From Ciona intestinalis (lineage: Eukaryota; Chordata; Ascidiacea; Phlebobranchia; Cionidae): a stretch of DNA of 64,000 nucleotides. Position 1 is the stretch's first letter. Every line of letters starts with the position of its first letter. Where the stretch lies: NCBI RefSeq assembly GCF_000224145.3, contig NC_020169.2:3368957-3432956 (forward strand). The letters are read 5' to 3'. Below, piece after piece: positions 12,501-24,060 of this stretch. The translations under genes and the position numbers were made by a program. Below the pieces are notes generated by a model. It saw only the letters and a program-made list of their open reading frames with translations. It did not search any database and had not been told where the DNA came from.

Positions 12501-15500
12501 AATATTGAAAAAATGTGCTAAGAAAAAACGTTTGACAGTGTTAAAAAGTTCAAAAAAAGTAAAAATAATTTATATTTTTTTTGGGTGGGGGGGGTAAAGG
12601 TATATGAATTGAATAATTACATAGGAAAATTTTTATTTGCATTTAAACCTAAAGGGCCTAAATCATTTTTACATCACTTGACATATACCATCATACACTT
12701 AAAATGTTTATTTGGCAGCAAACAACTAGGTTAATATCATAACATTTTTTTTATTTATTTTATTTATCTCTTCGAAAAAGATAGCGAAGATCATGTTATT
12801 TAAAGAACAAAGACAAGAAAACCAACAGCAAAACAGTTGTTAAAATACGCCATGGACAAAAAGTGTGGAAAAGAGTATCAGTTAAAAAGTGTGGCTGTTG
12901 CACTCAAAATAAAACCCAATTCTTATTTTTTTCCCTGAAAATCCGAATGACTTACCAGACTATGCCCATTGATAACCAGACCAAATTTATTGTCTTGATC
13001 AGATTGAAACACAACGGCTCTTCCATTCGCTACTTTGCTTGTATGGACAACTACATTCTAGTGAGAAATTATTGTTTAATATATAAGTTAAGTTAATGAA
13101 AGCAAAACAAATTCCTAAATGGAAATATCAAAAAATTCGATTCAAAAATAATTTGACTAAATAAATACGTTACAAAAACAAATGCAAAACATTATTGAAT
13201 CTCAAAATGGGCATTTTATTTTACTAAGTGATAAAATGTGATACAGTCAAATTTGTCCATTTAAACTCTAATTTTTTTTTGTTGGATAATTCAATAGGCC
13301 TATTACAGTTCGAAAAAAGTTCAATTATTTATAAGGTAACCAATAAATCCATTAGTGGCCGAGTTGGTTTAACGACTTTATTTAAATGCTAAAATTATCA
13401 TATAATATATGAACCACAATTCATATGATTTTACCGGGAAATTAGCATCATCCCGTGATGACATTGGTGATGCGTGAGATCTTTCATTCTCAATGTCATC
13501 ATACGCTTGTTTGATTTCAGCAGCAACCTGGGATTTCAATATGGTTTATTTTATTAATGTACGTTAAATTAAAAACATATAGGTATGTTTTTATATATAT
13601 ATAATAAATCTAGGAAAATATGTTTGTTTTATTAAATGTATCTAAATTAAAAATATATATGCTCGATTGTACGTTATTTTATATATATCCTATGAGTCTA
13701 TGGTATTAAATTTAAATCTAGAAAATATATTAAAAAATTATTTTAATATAAAATTAATTTTTAAATCACCACATATGACTTCTTACTATATGATGGAAAA
13801 TTGAAGAAAAATAAGTTTTGCTTATCAACTAAAATTAGACAAACATTACACTTTTCGCAAAACAAAGTATAGTTTTAATATACTTCATTCATTTGAAACT
13901 AAATATGTAAATAAATTTTTCAAAATGAAAACATTTTTTAGCATTATTATTTTATTAATTCAGATTTCTAAAAACATAGATATGAGATGTAATCTAAAAC
14001 TATAAACGCACCTCATCAAATGTGTAACCAGATATTACAAATACATTTTTCATCTCCTCAGTAAGCATGTTGCATGAGTACCCAATGTTAACAGCAGTCT
14101 CCTGCTTATCGCCAGTCAGAACCCAAATCTTAATGTTGGCTTTCGATAAGTTTGCGATCGTTTCTGGTACACCATCCTACAAGAACACAATAATTTATTA
14201 TTTTTATTCATAAAAAAAGGGAAAATAAAGAATAGTGAATACCATTTATTTTACTTTAATTTTTTTTTAACTGACTAGAATAAAAAATCCTAAAAAATGC
14301 AAACATTATACAATTCTTATAGATATTAAAAGATGCTTCTTTATTTCAGGGAACAATGTATTTATTACCTAATAGTCTCTTAGTATAACTGTATTTAATA
14401 TTCCATAAACAAACATATATATACCTGTAACTTGTCTTCAATAGCAGTCGCACCAATCAAATCCAAGTCTCTTTCTATCTCCTCATACACAGCAGAAAGT
14501 TTATCTTCTCTGTCTTCCAATGCTGTGCTTGCTTTAAAGTGAGCGTCCTTCCATACTGAAGGTAATGCATATAGGAAATAATTGTAAAAAATGCTAATAT
14601 ACATTCATATACATTCTAAATGTGGTATAATTCTTAATGTATGTATTTGTCTTTTTGACCCTTTTGCATCTATTATGCAGTAATTAAATGAGCTTCCTTC
14701 CATACTAAAAGTAATGCAAAGAAATGTGAAACTAGTTTTTTGAATCGACCAGAAAAAAAACATTGGTTAAAATCTTTTTATTAGTAGCTTTGCAAAAAAA
14801 TTTTAAAATATTTTTTTTAATGACTAGAAAAAAGACTTTTTATATCTATTTCGAAGTAAGAAAACAACATTAAAAATAGAGGTATTTCAATATATCCTAT
14901 TTGCGGCGTGCACTGTATATATAGAAAGACTGACAGGGCATTAGTTTAGTTTGGTGTATTATATATAATATTTACCATTATAAGCATGTTCATCCAAATT
15001 CTTGACGGCAAGACACAGAGTTCGAAGTCCGTGACCAGCAAATTCCTGGTGGAAAAAATATATCACGTAATAAAATCTTATATTTGATGTAAATATAGCG
15101 ATTTTTCTAATGTTATATTGGCAAAAAAACCTAAAAAAACCATTTACCGCTTTTTTTTCTAAAAATAAACGAATTAAACTTTTTTTTTTAAATATAAGCA
15201 TTTCACATTTTTTTTTCACACACCAAGTTTGTCAAATCAGTGCAATATGCTTTGCCAAAGTTTATATATAAACTATTTACATCCAAATGTTGAGTAGTTG
15301 TGTTTTTCAAATCTTCATCTTCGCGAGAATTCCCGAGTCGTTCATAAATCACAGAGTCAGCACCTTTGCAGTACAACCTGATGTTTCCTACACACGACAT
15401 TGGAGTTTAAATTATTCACAACCTCAATGTGTTGTAACACGCAATTAAGTGATTTTGGTTGTAATTATTGCGTAGTGATGCTTATCTTGTAAAAAGAAAT

Positions 15501-18500
15501 TTACACCTGATGCTCACTGTCGAACTGGTAATGCATATGAAGGCATTACACCACAGGTGCTGAAAATTTAATGAATAATGGAACAAAAACATGTGGTTAC
15601 AATAACACATTTACCAATATTCGCCAATGAAAAGTTGGGGTACAAACTAACGCATTACATAAACCATAGGGATTTGTCTACCATTTAATATTATAATATT
15701 GGGTGGTTCGTAACAGAGTTTTTTTACTCTTCAAAAACGATAGCGAAGATCATGTAAAATGAATCAACAGCAAAACAACAGCTTTAAAAATNNNNNNNNN
15801 NNNNNNNNNNNNNNNNNNNNNNNNNNNNNNNNNNNNNNNNNGTTAAAAAGAATAATAAAAAATAGTAAAACACATGGAAATATAGCATGAATAACGATAT
15901 ACCTGATGGATCTTTCACAATGACTGACATTCTTTTACGAACGTTATCAAAATCCAGAATAGCAAGAACTTGATAGGTTACATCTTTGCCTGAAATAGTT
16001 GGAAAAATATATTTTAAAAAATATTGATTAATAATAAATACAAACAAATGAATAGCAAACTAGATCAGAAATGTGATATATTCAAATTGTTTTATACAGA
16101 TACAATTTTAATATAGATGCTTAACAAAATAAAAACAGGTTCATCAAATGGGTTAAATATAATGTTTATGCAATTTCAGTTGGTTGACAGAAATAAATAT
16201 TTACAATGGCCTTATGCCCATATTGTACCAATATTTCAGTGGCCTTTTCAAATATAATTCCTATTGAAAAAGCTGCGGTAATTTTGTGGTGGGCAGCGGC
16301 CAGTATATGAATATTTAATGTTAAGTGTTGGGTCTTATTTTGGTTACTTTAACTTACCGAGTTCTGATACTGTTACTGTGTCAAAAGTTCGCTCACGAAA
16401 TACAAAACCAAAGTTTCGAGCTGCTGTAACTAATGCACCTTCATCAGGAGATTGAGCCTGATAAATCAGGTTTCCTGCGAGAAAAATCAGGTATAAACTA
16501 GTTTAGTTTCGATTGAAGAGGGTTTTAGGGGAGCAGGTGTCAAGAATGTAAATTTCAAAATTTTATTGTAAAAATTTACTTTTCAACAAAATTTTTCACT
16601 TTTTGTAATTTCATATTTGTTTATTATTTAATTTTCACAAAATAGTACAAATACATTCAAATATACCTTCTGGAGTTACATCTGGCATGACTGTATGGCA
16701 AATTGCAAGCAGTCTGAAAAAATCATGGCTTTTTGCATCTCCGGAGGTTATACAGTTTATTAGCCGCTGGTCAAAAAATCGAAAGTCTTTCTCTGCATCA
16801 GCGTTGAACGAGAAGTCGGCAATTGGTGTGTTCTGTAATTTGGTAGCTAATTGAAAACCTAATTAAAAAACTAAACTTATGAACACAGAAGTTAAACTCA
16901 CAGAATATTTTTTTAACATCCAAAAAAACTTTATTTGTTTGTATTACACAATTGCATAGAACATAACAAAAACTCTTTAAACAAATAATTTTTTGTTAAA
17001 TAAATTCAACATACATCATCTGGTACAATAGCAATTCCATCTTCATTATAAACATCTCCATAACATATTCCATTAATCGTACATTTATTAAACTCCATAA
17101 TATTTTGTGTGAGTGTCCCTGTCTTGTCAGAAAAGATGTATTCAATCTGACCAAGTTCCTGAAAAAAAGGAAACAATTTATTATACAGAGTATTGTTAAA
17201 TAACGGGTTACTTGAATAACTCTGGCTTACATCTCAGGTGCCCTGGCATGCCACAATACCCTCATAGCATCTAGATTATAGGTAGATGTTAAATACCTTT
17301 GAGAGAATCTTAAAAACAGCATATGAATGGTAACTACTTCTTAAAAAACCTAAAACACAATTTTTTGGGAAATAAAATACCTTTAAACACTAATAGGAAC
17401 ACATAAAAAACAAAATTTCTACAGTTTATTTTAAAAGTAAAAAAATATTTTGGCATTAAGTTTTAGTTAGCGACCATTAAAATATGAGCCGATATGGGAT
17501 TTTATAAGTTGTACCTCGTTTAATGTGGTGGTTCGTGCAACAGCAGGTAAATCTTTCTTCTCATAATACATCAGTCTGTCCCAATCTATAAACCAACTCT
17601 GGCCAAGCCTTATAAACTCCACACTAAGAATAAAAAAATAGTTTATAACTTTATACATGTATATATAAGTCCCCCCCAAAAAATTCCCGCCAAGTAACAT
17701 ACTTGATAACTTGTAAGCTGACACGAGGTGTATAAACACCCATGTTATAACGACTGTTGTTTTCCCTCAAGGCGAGGATAAAGTAAGTTACATTCACATT
17801 TGAATTAATAAGTCCATGAAATTTACCATGGCAAAAAAGCTACTATGACAGAAAAAATTGCGGTACTAACTGCTCCATGCATGATCAACTTATTTAAGAG
17901 TTGCATTTTTAATTCTTTTTTGATACTGTATTTACAAAAAAAAACAAAAAATGTAGCAAATTGCTGTGGTAGATTGAGTTTTTCGGCAATTGCGTTGGTG
18001 AATTTTATGAACTGTATAATAAAGCAACTAGAACCGAAACAAGTAATATATCAAAGTCCCCACCTTACAAATAGAGAGATAGGCACAACTGTATTAAGGA
18101 TGATGATGTATGACCAGAACATTAGGAATCCAGACATATACTCATTGGGGGAGAAGGTTGCCCATGGCATGTATGCTTGAAAGTACTGTAGATACATAGA
18201 GAGTGTTGTTCACTTATAAGTTGTATGATCAGCTTATAAACTTGTGTGGCATACGGATTACTGTGACATTTCAACATTAGGAATTTTACATAAACACTTT
18301 ATACATGAGGTGTGGTCTATCGATACAATGATAGCCTCATATTTATATGGATTATTGTGACATTTCAACATCAAACTTTTTACAGAAACACTTTATACAG
18401 CAGGTGTGGTCTACCAATACAATGATAGCTTCACATTTATATGGATATTTCATTACATTTACACAGGATGTGATGAGAAAAGCACATCAATGTGTAATGT

Positions 18501-21500
18501 GCATAATATGTCAATATACACTCTGATCAAATATTGAATGTTTATTTTCTCCGTATTTCTCTCAAGTGACTTCTGGTTACTTTGCCTCATGACTAAATTT
18601 GTCTCATGACTTGTATATTAAAATTGACCAAAATACAATATTTCAAGCCCTCAAGCAAAATTTACTCTCACTATTGCCAGTAATTTTAAAACGTGACAGA
18701 ATAAAACTTATTTTAAATTTGTGATTTGTAGTTACCAGGCTTGATACTATTTTAAGTCACACCGATTTTATTCAACATTTAATATTGGACAGTGGATTTC
18801 TAGAAAATTGATTTTAATGTTTTATTACTCTTGACCTTTGTCAAACTGAGACTATTGAAACAACATTGAATTTAATATATTCACATTTGATTAAAAAAAA
18901 GATTATTGTATAACAAGCTAAAAGTAATAGCCTAATAACAGGAAAAAGTTTTTATAAAGCTAATAACATGATTAAACATAACATTATTTGTATATTTAAC
19001 AATTAATTGCTAATCACATAAATAAAATATTTTAGAATATATTACCACTCCAACAAAGCGTTCCCAGATTGTGTTTCCAATCGCCGTGACAGTGGCAAGA
19101 AATAGGAGAAATGCAAAAATCTATAAAAAATAGGTAGCCCTTTGTTAAAAACACTCATAAAAATAAAAAAACAACATTTTTTTAAAACAAACATAAAAGT
19201 AAAGCAACTTAAAAAAAAAAGTAAAGCAACTTAAAATACCACGTTCGATGCTTGATACTTTTACCATTGATGGCAAATGTATCATTTGGTCAGACACTTA
19301 AACTCCTTTAACTCGATGGTCACAAATGGGTTGTAGCAGCATGGGTGTTGGGGTAATTTGCAAACTCTAATATTTTTATGGCCCATGGCATTCCACATTT
19401 TAGGACCTGGCCCGTATAGAATAGAAAGTAATCAAACTATATCAACTTACCAACCACACAAGTTTGTTCAGTAATCTTTCAATGCTTGTTCGTTTCAAAA
19501 CCGATTTTCCTGTAAATATTGAAAGACGAGATTACAGATAATTTTTATATAGAATAGTTTAGTAAATGAAACAGCTAATGCAGTATTATATGTTGAAAAA
19601 TAAAAACTAAATGTGAAAAACACTACCTATGCATTACAACATCAGTATTAAGTTAATGCTTTAATAATCGAGTCCACTAGGAATAAAATATAATATATGT
19701 CGATATAAAAATTGAAATCAGCATAAGTGTATGTATTACCTGTGTTTTGCATCAGTTTTGTCTCTGGCCCGGCAAAAATAACAAGCCCAAAACACCACTC
19801 TGTGTTTCTGAGTGTGCATCCTCTTAATAAAATCTTCTCGTTGTCTATCGAGTGCGTTTCATTGTTCCAGTAAAGATTGCCCGTGAACTTGTGCAAGTAG
19901 TTATTTGGTGCCTCACATTTAATAACACCTGTTAGGATACAAGTTTGATAACACAAGAAAACTGTGTACTAGCTAGCTGCTTACTGAGATAAAACAAAAT
20001 AAGTTAAAAACTAACATGAAACTTTATAAAAAATATTAATATATTTGTATACAAATTCGTATAAAATATTATATTTTATAATAAAAAAAACTAATAAGTC
20101 ATAGGTTACTGTTAAACAGAAAATGAAAGAAAGCGAAACAAATAGTGCAAAAATAATTTATTTTTTTTTAATTAAAACCACTGCAGAGTAGTATCCACCC
20201 TGTGTGTATGGCAGATATTGATATAGTAAAATGCACTCGGAACGACCCGCATAAATAAATAATGTTTCTCGTGATTTTGAAATTTCATAATCTAATTATT
20301 TTGGTAAAACTAGTTAAAAATAAATAAAAACTTTGAACGATTACTCAGTTAAACAAAAATTGTAAAAGAGGTTCTTATTCCACTGATAAAAGGTAATACC
20401 CAAAGGACAAATGCAATCATCCAGTTATGGATTGAAGGCATGATGAAATCTTTTGTTCATTTAACACAGAACTGCATGTATGTGTCATGCCATAAACTGC
20501 TTGATTGCAATTTTGCCCGAGGGTATTGGAGTGACTATTGGTCTTATTGAATATAGATAACAAAATTAGAATGTCAGATGGCAGCAACAAAAGTAATTGA
20601 TAAGTTTAAAAATCAATGTACCATCATGAAGATTACACTTTCGACTTAAATAAAAACATTGGCCTAAAGATATATATATAACCTAAAAATGCTAAAAATT
20701 AAAAAAAAATGCGACCTACCAACTGATCAATGTATTGTCATGCAGATTAAACTTTCGACTTAAATGAAAAGATTGGTGAAAAGATATATATAAGCTAAAA
20801 TGGATAAAAATTAAAAAAAAGATCCACCATCAAAACTATGCAGGGCTTTTAGATCTTCATTCATTCCACCAGTTACATTTAAAGCTTGGCGTACTTTAAG
20901 ATTTGTTTCTCTGGAAAAATACAACAAATGAACCACTGTAATAATAAAAAGCATATAATCTAAGATCACTAAGCATCAAACTGATGTTTCGTAAATGTAA
21001 TTTAACATTGTAATTTTTTTAGCAATTGGAAATAATGCAGTTTTGAATTACTGAGAGATAAAGCATTAAACATTAGCATGAAAGGGGAAGGAAGCAGATA
21101 CGTCAAACATACTACAGAATCAACAATAACATATACAATATACACCATAACAAAGAAACACATGCTGACACATACCCATCTAATTCAGCTGTTTCAATGT
21201 AGACAAGATTGTGCTCCTCACTGCTTGAAAGTAACAACAAATCTGCCTAAAAGGTTGGTCATATTTAAATTTGTGTAACTATTTACATATAAGCACATGA
21301 AAGTAACGTACAGTTACGTGGTCGTTGTTTTTTAATTGAATTACATCTCCAACTTTAATATCCATCCATTTTTCCTGCACCAGCCTGTTAAATAATTTAA
21401 AATATATATAAGACGTGAAGACAAGGTGCTTAATTTAAGCAAGGGTGGAAAATTAGTATTGGACTCACGCATTATCTTTTACAACACTAGATTTTCTGTT

Positions 21501-23375
21501 GTTAACTGAATCGTCACTTCGATGTCGTTTCTGTAGAAAAAAGTTGGTTAAAACAAAATGAACAAAAAATGCATAGAGACACATTTAATAATACCTTTAA
21601 TCGTCATAAAAAAAAACAAAAAAATGTATTATTTACTTTAAATATGTACAAGATTAGTACTAAAAGATTAAATGTATTTGGGGTAAAAGGGTAAGTAAAA
21701 CAAGTCCACAAAAATAATGTATTTTAATTTTATACAAAAACGAAAAAAAAAAAATTAACTATGTATATATATCTAACTGGGCCTACTGGGGTTGTGTGTA
21801 TCTAAAGCAACCAGTAGAACCTACTATATCATCCACAGCATCTTTAATGGCAGTGATCAATAACACAGTAATTATAGGAATCAAAGTTGTGGTTGGATTG
21901 AGCGAAGAGATTTCGGGAATAAACTGAAAAAAATGACTGTTAAAAATAAGACATTTTCACTTTGTTGAAACAGAAAACATTTAATTCTGAAATTCTGATA
22001 AGTGTTGTATGTAAGTGTTAGCTATGGGACCTAAAAGTGTTGTATTTTAAATGGTAAACATTGCTTACTGACTTAAAACTGTTTTCATACAGTATTTGGC
22101 TGTCACAATGGCAATGGAATAGCATAGGCTTTAACTTTTCTATAGTAAATCCATAGCTTTATTTGATAATGCAGTGAATTTTGTAGACTGATATTTTAAT
22201 GTAGTACAACCCACAGATTATTATTGTAGTTGGAAAAGTATAATTTTACCAAAAAAATTGTTGTACCTGTAAAATAAGAAGACAAACAAAATAAACGTTG
22301 ACAACTCGATGAAATTGTTCCCATAGATTAACGAGAATAAAGTTGTACCAGGTATATCTTGATGTTTTAATTTTATTCACCTAAAAATATAAAAATTGAA
22401 AACATTTGTAAGACTGAAGAATGCTTTAAAAAAAAATAATTTATTTTACCTATGGGTTCACAATAACGAAAGTCAAAAATGTTTTACGGAAAAAAAAACA
22501 AAAAGGAACAATAAAATGACAGTCGTTATGACATTTGGTAGTAAAACGAGTCTACAAAACTTATTGATTAAAAAGTGTGACCATTACACATAACATACAG
22601 ACTTATCACACTGAATTAATACACCATTAATTTTTAGTTAGGAAGTGGGCACACTTACAGCATATTGGAAATTTGCATTGTACTCAACATCATTGGCTTT
22701 AATATCTCGTTGCTCTTCTGCAAATGAAGTCACACATTAAAAAGTTTCAATAAGCGCTCAATAGTGTATTACTGATTATTTCAGTATAATACAACACATT
22801 GTTAAGCCAAAAAAAAGCAGTATAGTAGGGTAGGGAAAGATGGGACACCCATATTACCCAAATTTTCTGATCGAGTTTTAAACTATTAGCAACGATCTAT
22901 GGGAGTCATGAGGATACGGTTTTATAATTCATTGAATGTTTTTTGTTTACTTCCAAATGGGACACGAACATAGAATGAAAAGGTGTCTCATCTTCCACCA
23001 CCCCACTATATATACACAGGGTCACTTATTAGGGTATAGCCCGGGTATAGCCTATACAATAGGCCTATCTATTAACTTTGATGACAGTATTTGTATTGTT
23101 TACATTTATCTGAGTGAAGAATCTTCCAGTACATTACAGATTAGACTGGAGGAAGCGTTAGAGGTTGGTAGTTAGTGTTTAGTTAGTAATTAGTGGTTAT
23201 ATGGGTTGGTGGTTGGAGGTTGGCAAATTAAGTTGGGAGTCGATTCTTCACTGGCACTGTTTACGTTATCAAAACGCGCGTTTGAACACCTTATATTAAC
23301 TAGAGAATTACGAATTCTTTTATAATTACCACACCTACCCTTTTCACGTTTTTTGAACCATGGCAGCTTATCCAT
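6540..23375 (-). CDS. ATP8B-like: ATP8B-like P4-ATPase (phospholipid flippase), copy 2, complete
   Basis: Coding exons, minus strand: 23339-23375, 22659-22717, 22267-22380, 21825-21923, 21469-21530, 21312-21384, 21176-21246, 20828-20910, 19740-19928, 19451-19509, 19046-19120, 18064-18185, 17515-17623, 17015-17158, 16667-16832, 16358-16474, 15903-15989, 15281-15387, 14976-15045, 14425-14555, 14012-14176, 13435-13527, 12956-13057, 12284-12467, 11676-11757, 11357-11498, one of 11036-11119 or 10447-10530, 9729-9820, 9455-9608, 8437-8572 (duplicate 7625-7760), 7155-7285, 6540-6872. The total is 3672 nt, 1223 aa, close to vertebrate ATP8B length. Motifs: DGET near 171, catalytic Asp395 in [19 protein letters not shown] in M4, VLTGD ending at Asp681, GDGAND at 829-834. 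The tail '[13 protein letters not shown]' matches the ATP8B C terminus. Exon sizes equal those of copy 1 almost throughout, so the two are tandem duplicates. Lipid specificity cannot be read from the sequence. Confidence 0.93.
7155..7285 (-). other. Penultimate ATP8B exon, last membrane segments
   Basis: Exon 31 of ATP8B copy 2. It reads '[17 protein letters not shown]' and continues through a hydrophobic helix to 'LWPTYTEK', the usual end of M10 in this family. It joins the final exon (6540-6872), which encodes the basic cytoplasmic tail. Confidence 0.8.
7313..8074. repeat. Duplicated intron/exon block, copy A (without hAT)
   Basis: This block repeats at 8125-9352 with only scattered substitutions, about 1% by eye. 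It includes the whole 136-bp ATP8B exon at 7625-7760. An N gap separates the copies. The pattern fits two haplotypes placed in series in the assembly better than an old tandem duplication. Confidence 0.8.
8075..8124. other. Assembly gap (50 N)
   Basis: Fifty Ns inside an intron of ATP8B copy 2, sitting exactly between two near-identical blocks. Confidence 0.99.
8125..9352. repeat. Duplicated intron/exon block, copy B (with hAT)
   Basis: Second copy of the 7313-8074 block. It carries the exon 8437-8572, identical to 7625-7760, and is interrupted by a 463-bp hAT element at 8730-9192. Each exon is 136 bp, not a multiple of three, so both cannot be spliced into one transcript without a frameshift. 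Confidence 0.8.
8730..9192. mobile_element. Non-autonomous hAT element, 463 bp
   Basis: Terminal inverted repeats CAGTGGTTCCCAAA and, read from the right end, CCGCGGTTCCCAAA. It is flanked by an 8-bp target duplication GGGTAGAT at 8722-8729 and 9193-9200. The sister block 7313-8074 has the uninterrupted target with a single GGGTAGAT. There is no transposase ORF. The GC-rich termini and 8-bp duplication are typical of the hAT superfamily. Confidence 0.92.
10447..10530 (-). other. Alternative M6 exon b of ATP8B copy 2
   Basis: An 84-bp exon with good splice signals on both sides. It translates as '[18 protein letters not shown]...AIFDQ', the canonical M5-M6 loop plus M6. It keeps the FDQ that runs into the next exon's DLNDKY, as in vertebrate ATP8B (LLDQDVSDK). 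It is homologous to the exon at 11036-11119. Confidence 0.8.
10622..10865. mobile_element. Possible decayed hAT fragment
   Basis: The ends read TGTGCTTCTCAATTTTTGG and, inverted, AGTGCTTTTCAACCTTTTT. These look like degenerate hAT-type terminal repeats lying between the two alternative M6 exons. I could not find a convincing target duplication, so this is tentative. Confidence 0.35.
11036..11119 (-). other. Alternative M6 exon a of ATP8B copy 2
   Basis: An 84-bp exon, the same length and phase as 10447-10530. It translates as '[18 protein letters not shown]...AVFYQ', identical to exon b at 14 of 28 residues. The conserved Asp before the final Gln is Tyr here. Acceptor (CAG) and donor (GTATCAG) are both good. 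Including both exons would keep the frame but give two M6 segments, so mutually exclusive use is the simplest reading. Confidence 0.75.
12764..12845. repeat. Dispersed repeat with TTCG...CGAA hairpin
   Basis: The segment containing CTTCGAAAAAGATAGCGAAG and, later, CCAACAGCAAAACAG recurs at 15718-15791. Both copies lie in introns of ATP8B copy 2. The family is not recognised. Confidence 0.55.
14685..14800 (-). pseudogene. Relic of ATP8B exon 20 5' end and upstream intron
   Basis: The sequence CTTCCTTCCATACTAAAAG and the following ~110 bases resemble the 5' edge of exon 20 and its upstream intron in copy 1 (about 1143-1260). They lie about 130 bp upstream, in transcript order, of the functional exon 20 of copy 2 (14425-14555). 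No open exon remains. Confidence 0.5.
15718..15791. repeat. Dispersed repeat, second copy, cut by gap
   Basis: Same family as 12764-12845 (CTTCAAAAACGATAGCGAAG then CAACAGCAAAACAACAG). It ends at the N gap. Confidence 0.5.
15792..15841. other. Assembly gap (50 N)
   Basis: Fifty Ns in the intron between ATP8B copy 2 exons 15903-15989 and 15281-15387. No coding exon appears to be missing, because the phases match across it. Confidence 0.99.
17669..17802 (+). mobile_element. SINE 3' part
   Basis: A C-rich/A-rich patch followed by AACTTGTAAGCTGACACGAG and a tail ending GTAAGTTACATTCACATTT. This matches the 3' half of the tRNA-derived SINE seen at 59088-59331 and, inverted, at 41486-41797. It lies in an intron of ATP8B copy 2. 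Confidence 0.7.
18246..18458. repeat. Tandem duplication, ~105-bp unit
   Basis: Two imperfect copies of a unit containing TGTGACATTTCAACAT, AAACACTTTATACA and GGTGTGGTCTA, within an ATP8B intron. No coding potential is seen. Confidence 0.75.
20615..20828. repeat. Tandem duplication, ~108-bp unit, next to exon 8
   Basis: Two copies of a unit with CTTTCGACTTAAAT, AAAGATATATATA and AAAAATTAAAAAAAA. The second copy ends at the donor site of exon 20828-20910. Confidence 0.75.
22821..23010 (-). mobile_element. ~190-bp MITE (TATAGTAGGGTGGGG family)
   Basis: Begins TATAGTAGGGTAGGGAAAGA and ends CTTCCACCACCCCACTATA. The interior has the family landmarks in reverse orientation (GTTTTAAAC, TACGGTTTTATAATTC, TTTGTTTACTTCCAAATGGG). 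It lies in the first intron of ATP8B copy 2. Confidence 0.88.
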
Positions 23376-23754
23376 TTGGCTTCAGCAGTTTGTTACCTAA
23401 TTCCACATTATTCCAACACTAGACACGAGTGAGGACTAAACAAACTAGCCATGTTATTATAAATAGAAACAGATTGAAAAATATAATGCTAGTTTAAACT
23501 AATCTGTACGGTTGTGGCTTGTATACAGCTTAACTAAGCTACGTAAACATGTCTCAAGTTGTGTAATGCAATTACGAGTGGTTTACACTTTTCCGGGCTC
23601 AACAATATGCTCATATTAAACTGTAGTTAGACTGTATAAGTACTCGAAACCATACTAGACAACGTGACCCCGTATCGAGGGGAGTTTTCGTAGCTACGTT
23701 GAAACAAACCCTAATAGCCTTTCTCGTAACTTACGTTCATTCACCCGACAGATA

Positions 23755-23816
23755 ACAACACACACGTACACACCCACACGCGTACACACACACACATACG
23801 AACATACACACCCATG
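23755..23816. repeat. CA-rich microsatellite
   Basis: Imperfect run of ACAC dinucleotides interrupted by GTACACAC and CACGCG. Confidence 0.8.
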
Positions 23817-23865
23817 AATAAAACGCTCGAGCATCACCTGACGGACAATCACTTTTGTCAACGTA

Positions 23866-24060
23866 TACATAGTGGGGGGAGATGGGACACCTTTAGAACA
23901 TATTATTCAAATGTCCTGATCGTATTTTAAACAATTAACAACTGTGTATAGGAGTTGTGAGGATATAGTTTTATAATTCTTGAATTGATCTGTGTTTACT
24001 ACTAAATGGGACGAGAAAATAGAGTTAAAAGGTGTACCGTCTCCACCCAACCTACTATAT
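23866..24060 (-). mobile_element. ~190-bp MITE
   Basis: Starts near ATAGTGGGGGGAGATGGG and ends CCACCCAACCTACTATAT. The interior is in reverse orientation (ATCGTATTTTAAACAATTAA, GTTTACTACTAAATGGGACG). Diverged but clearly the same family. Confidence 0.85.

Noticed and set aside
22396-22593. 65-codon plus-strand ORF
   Set aside because: AT-rich low-complexity translation lying in an intron of the ATP8B gene, with no supporting feature.
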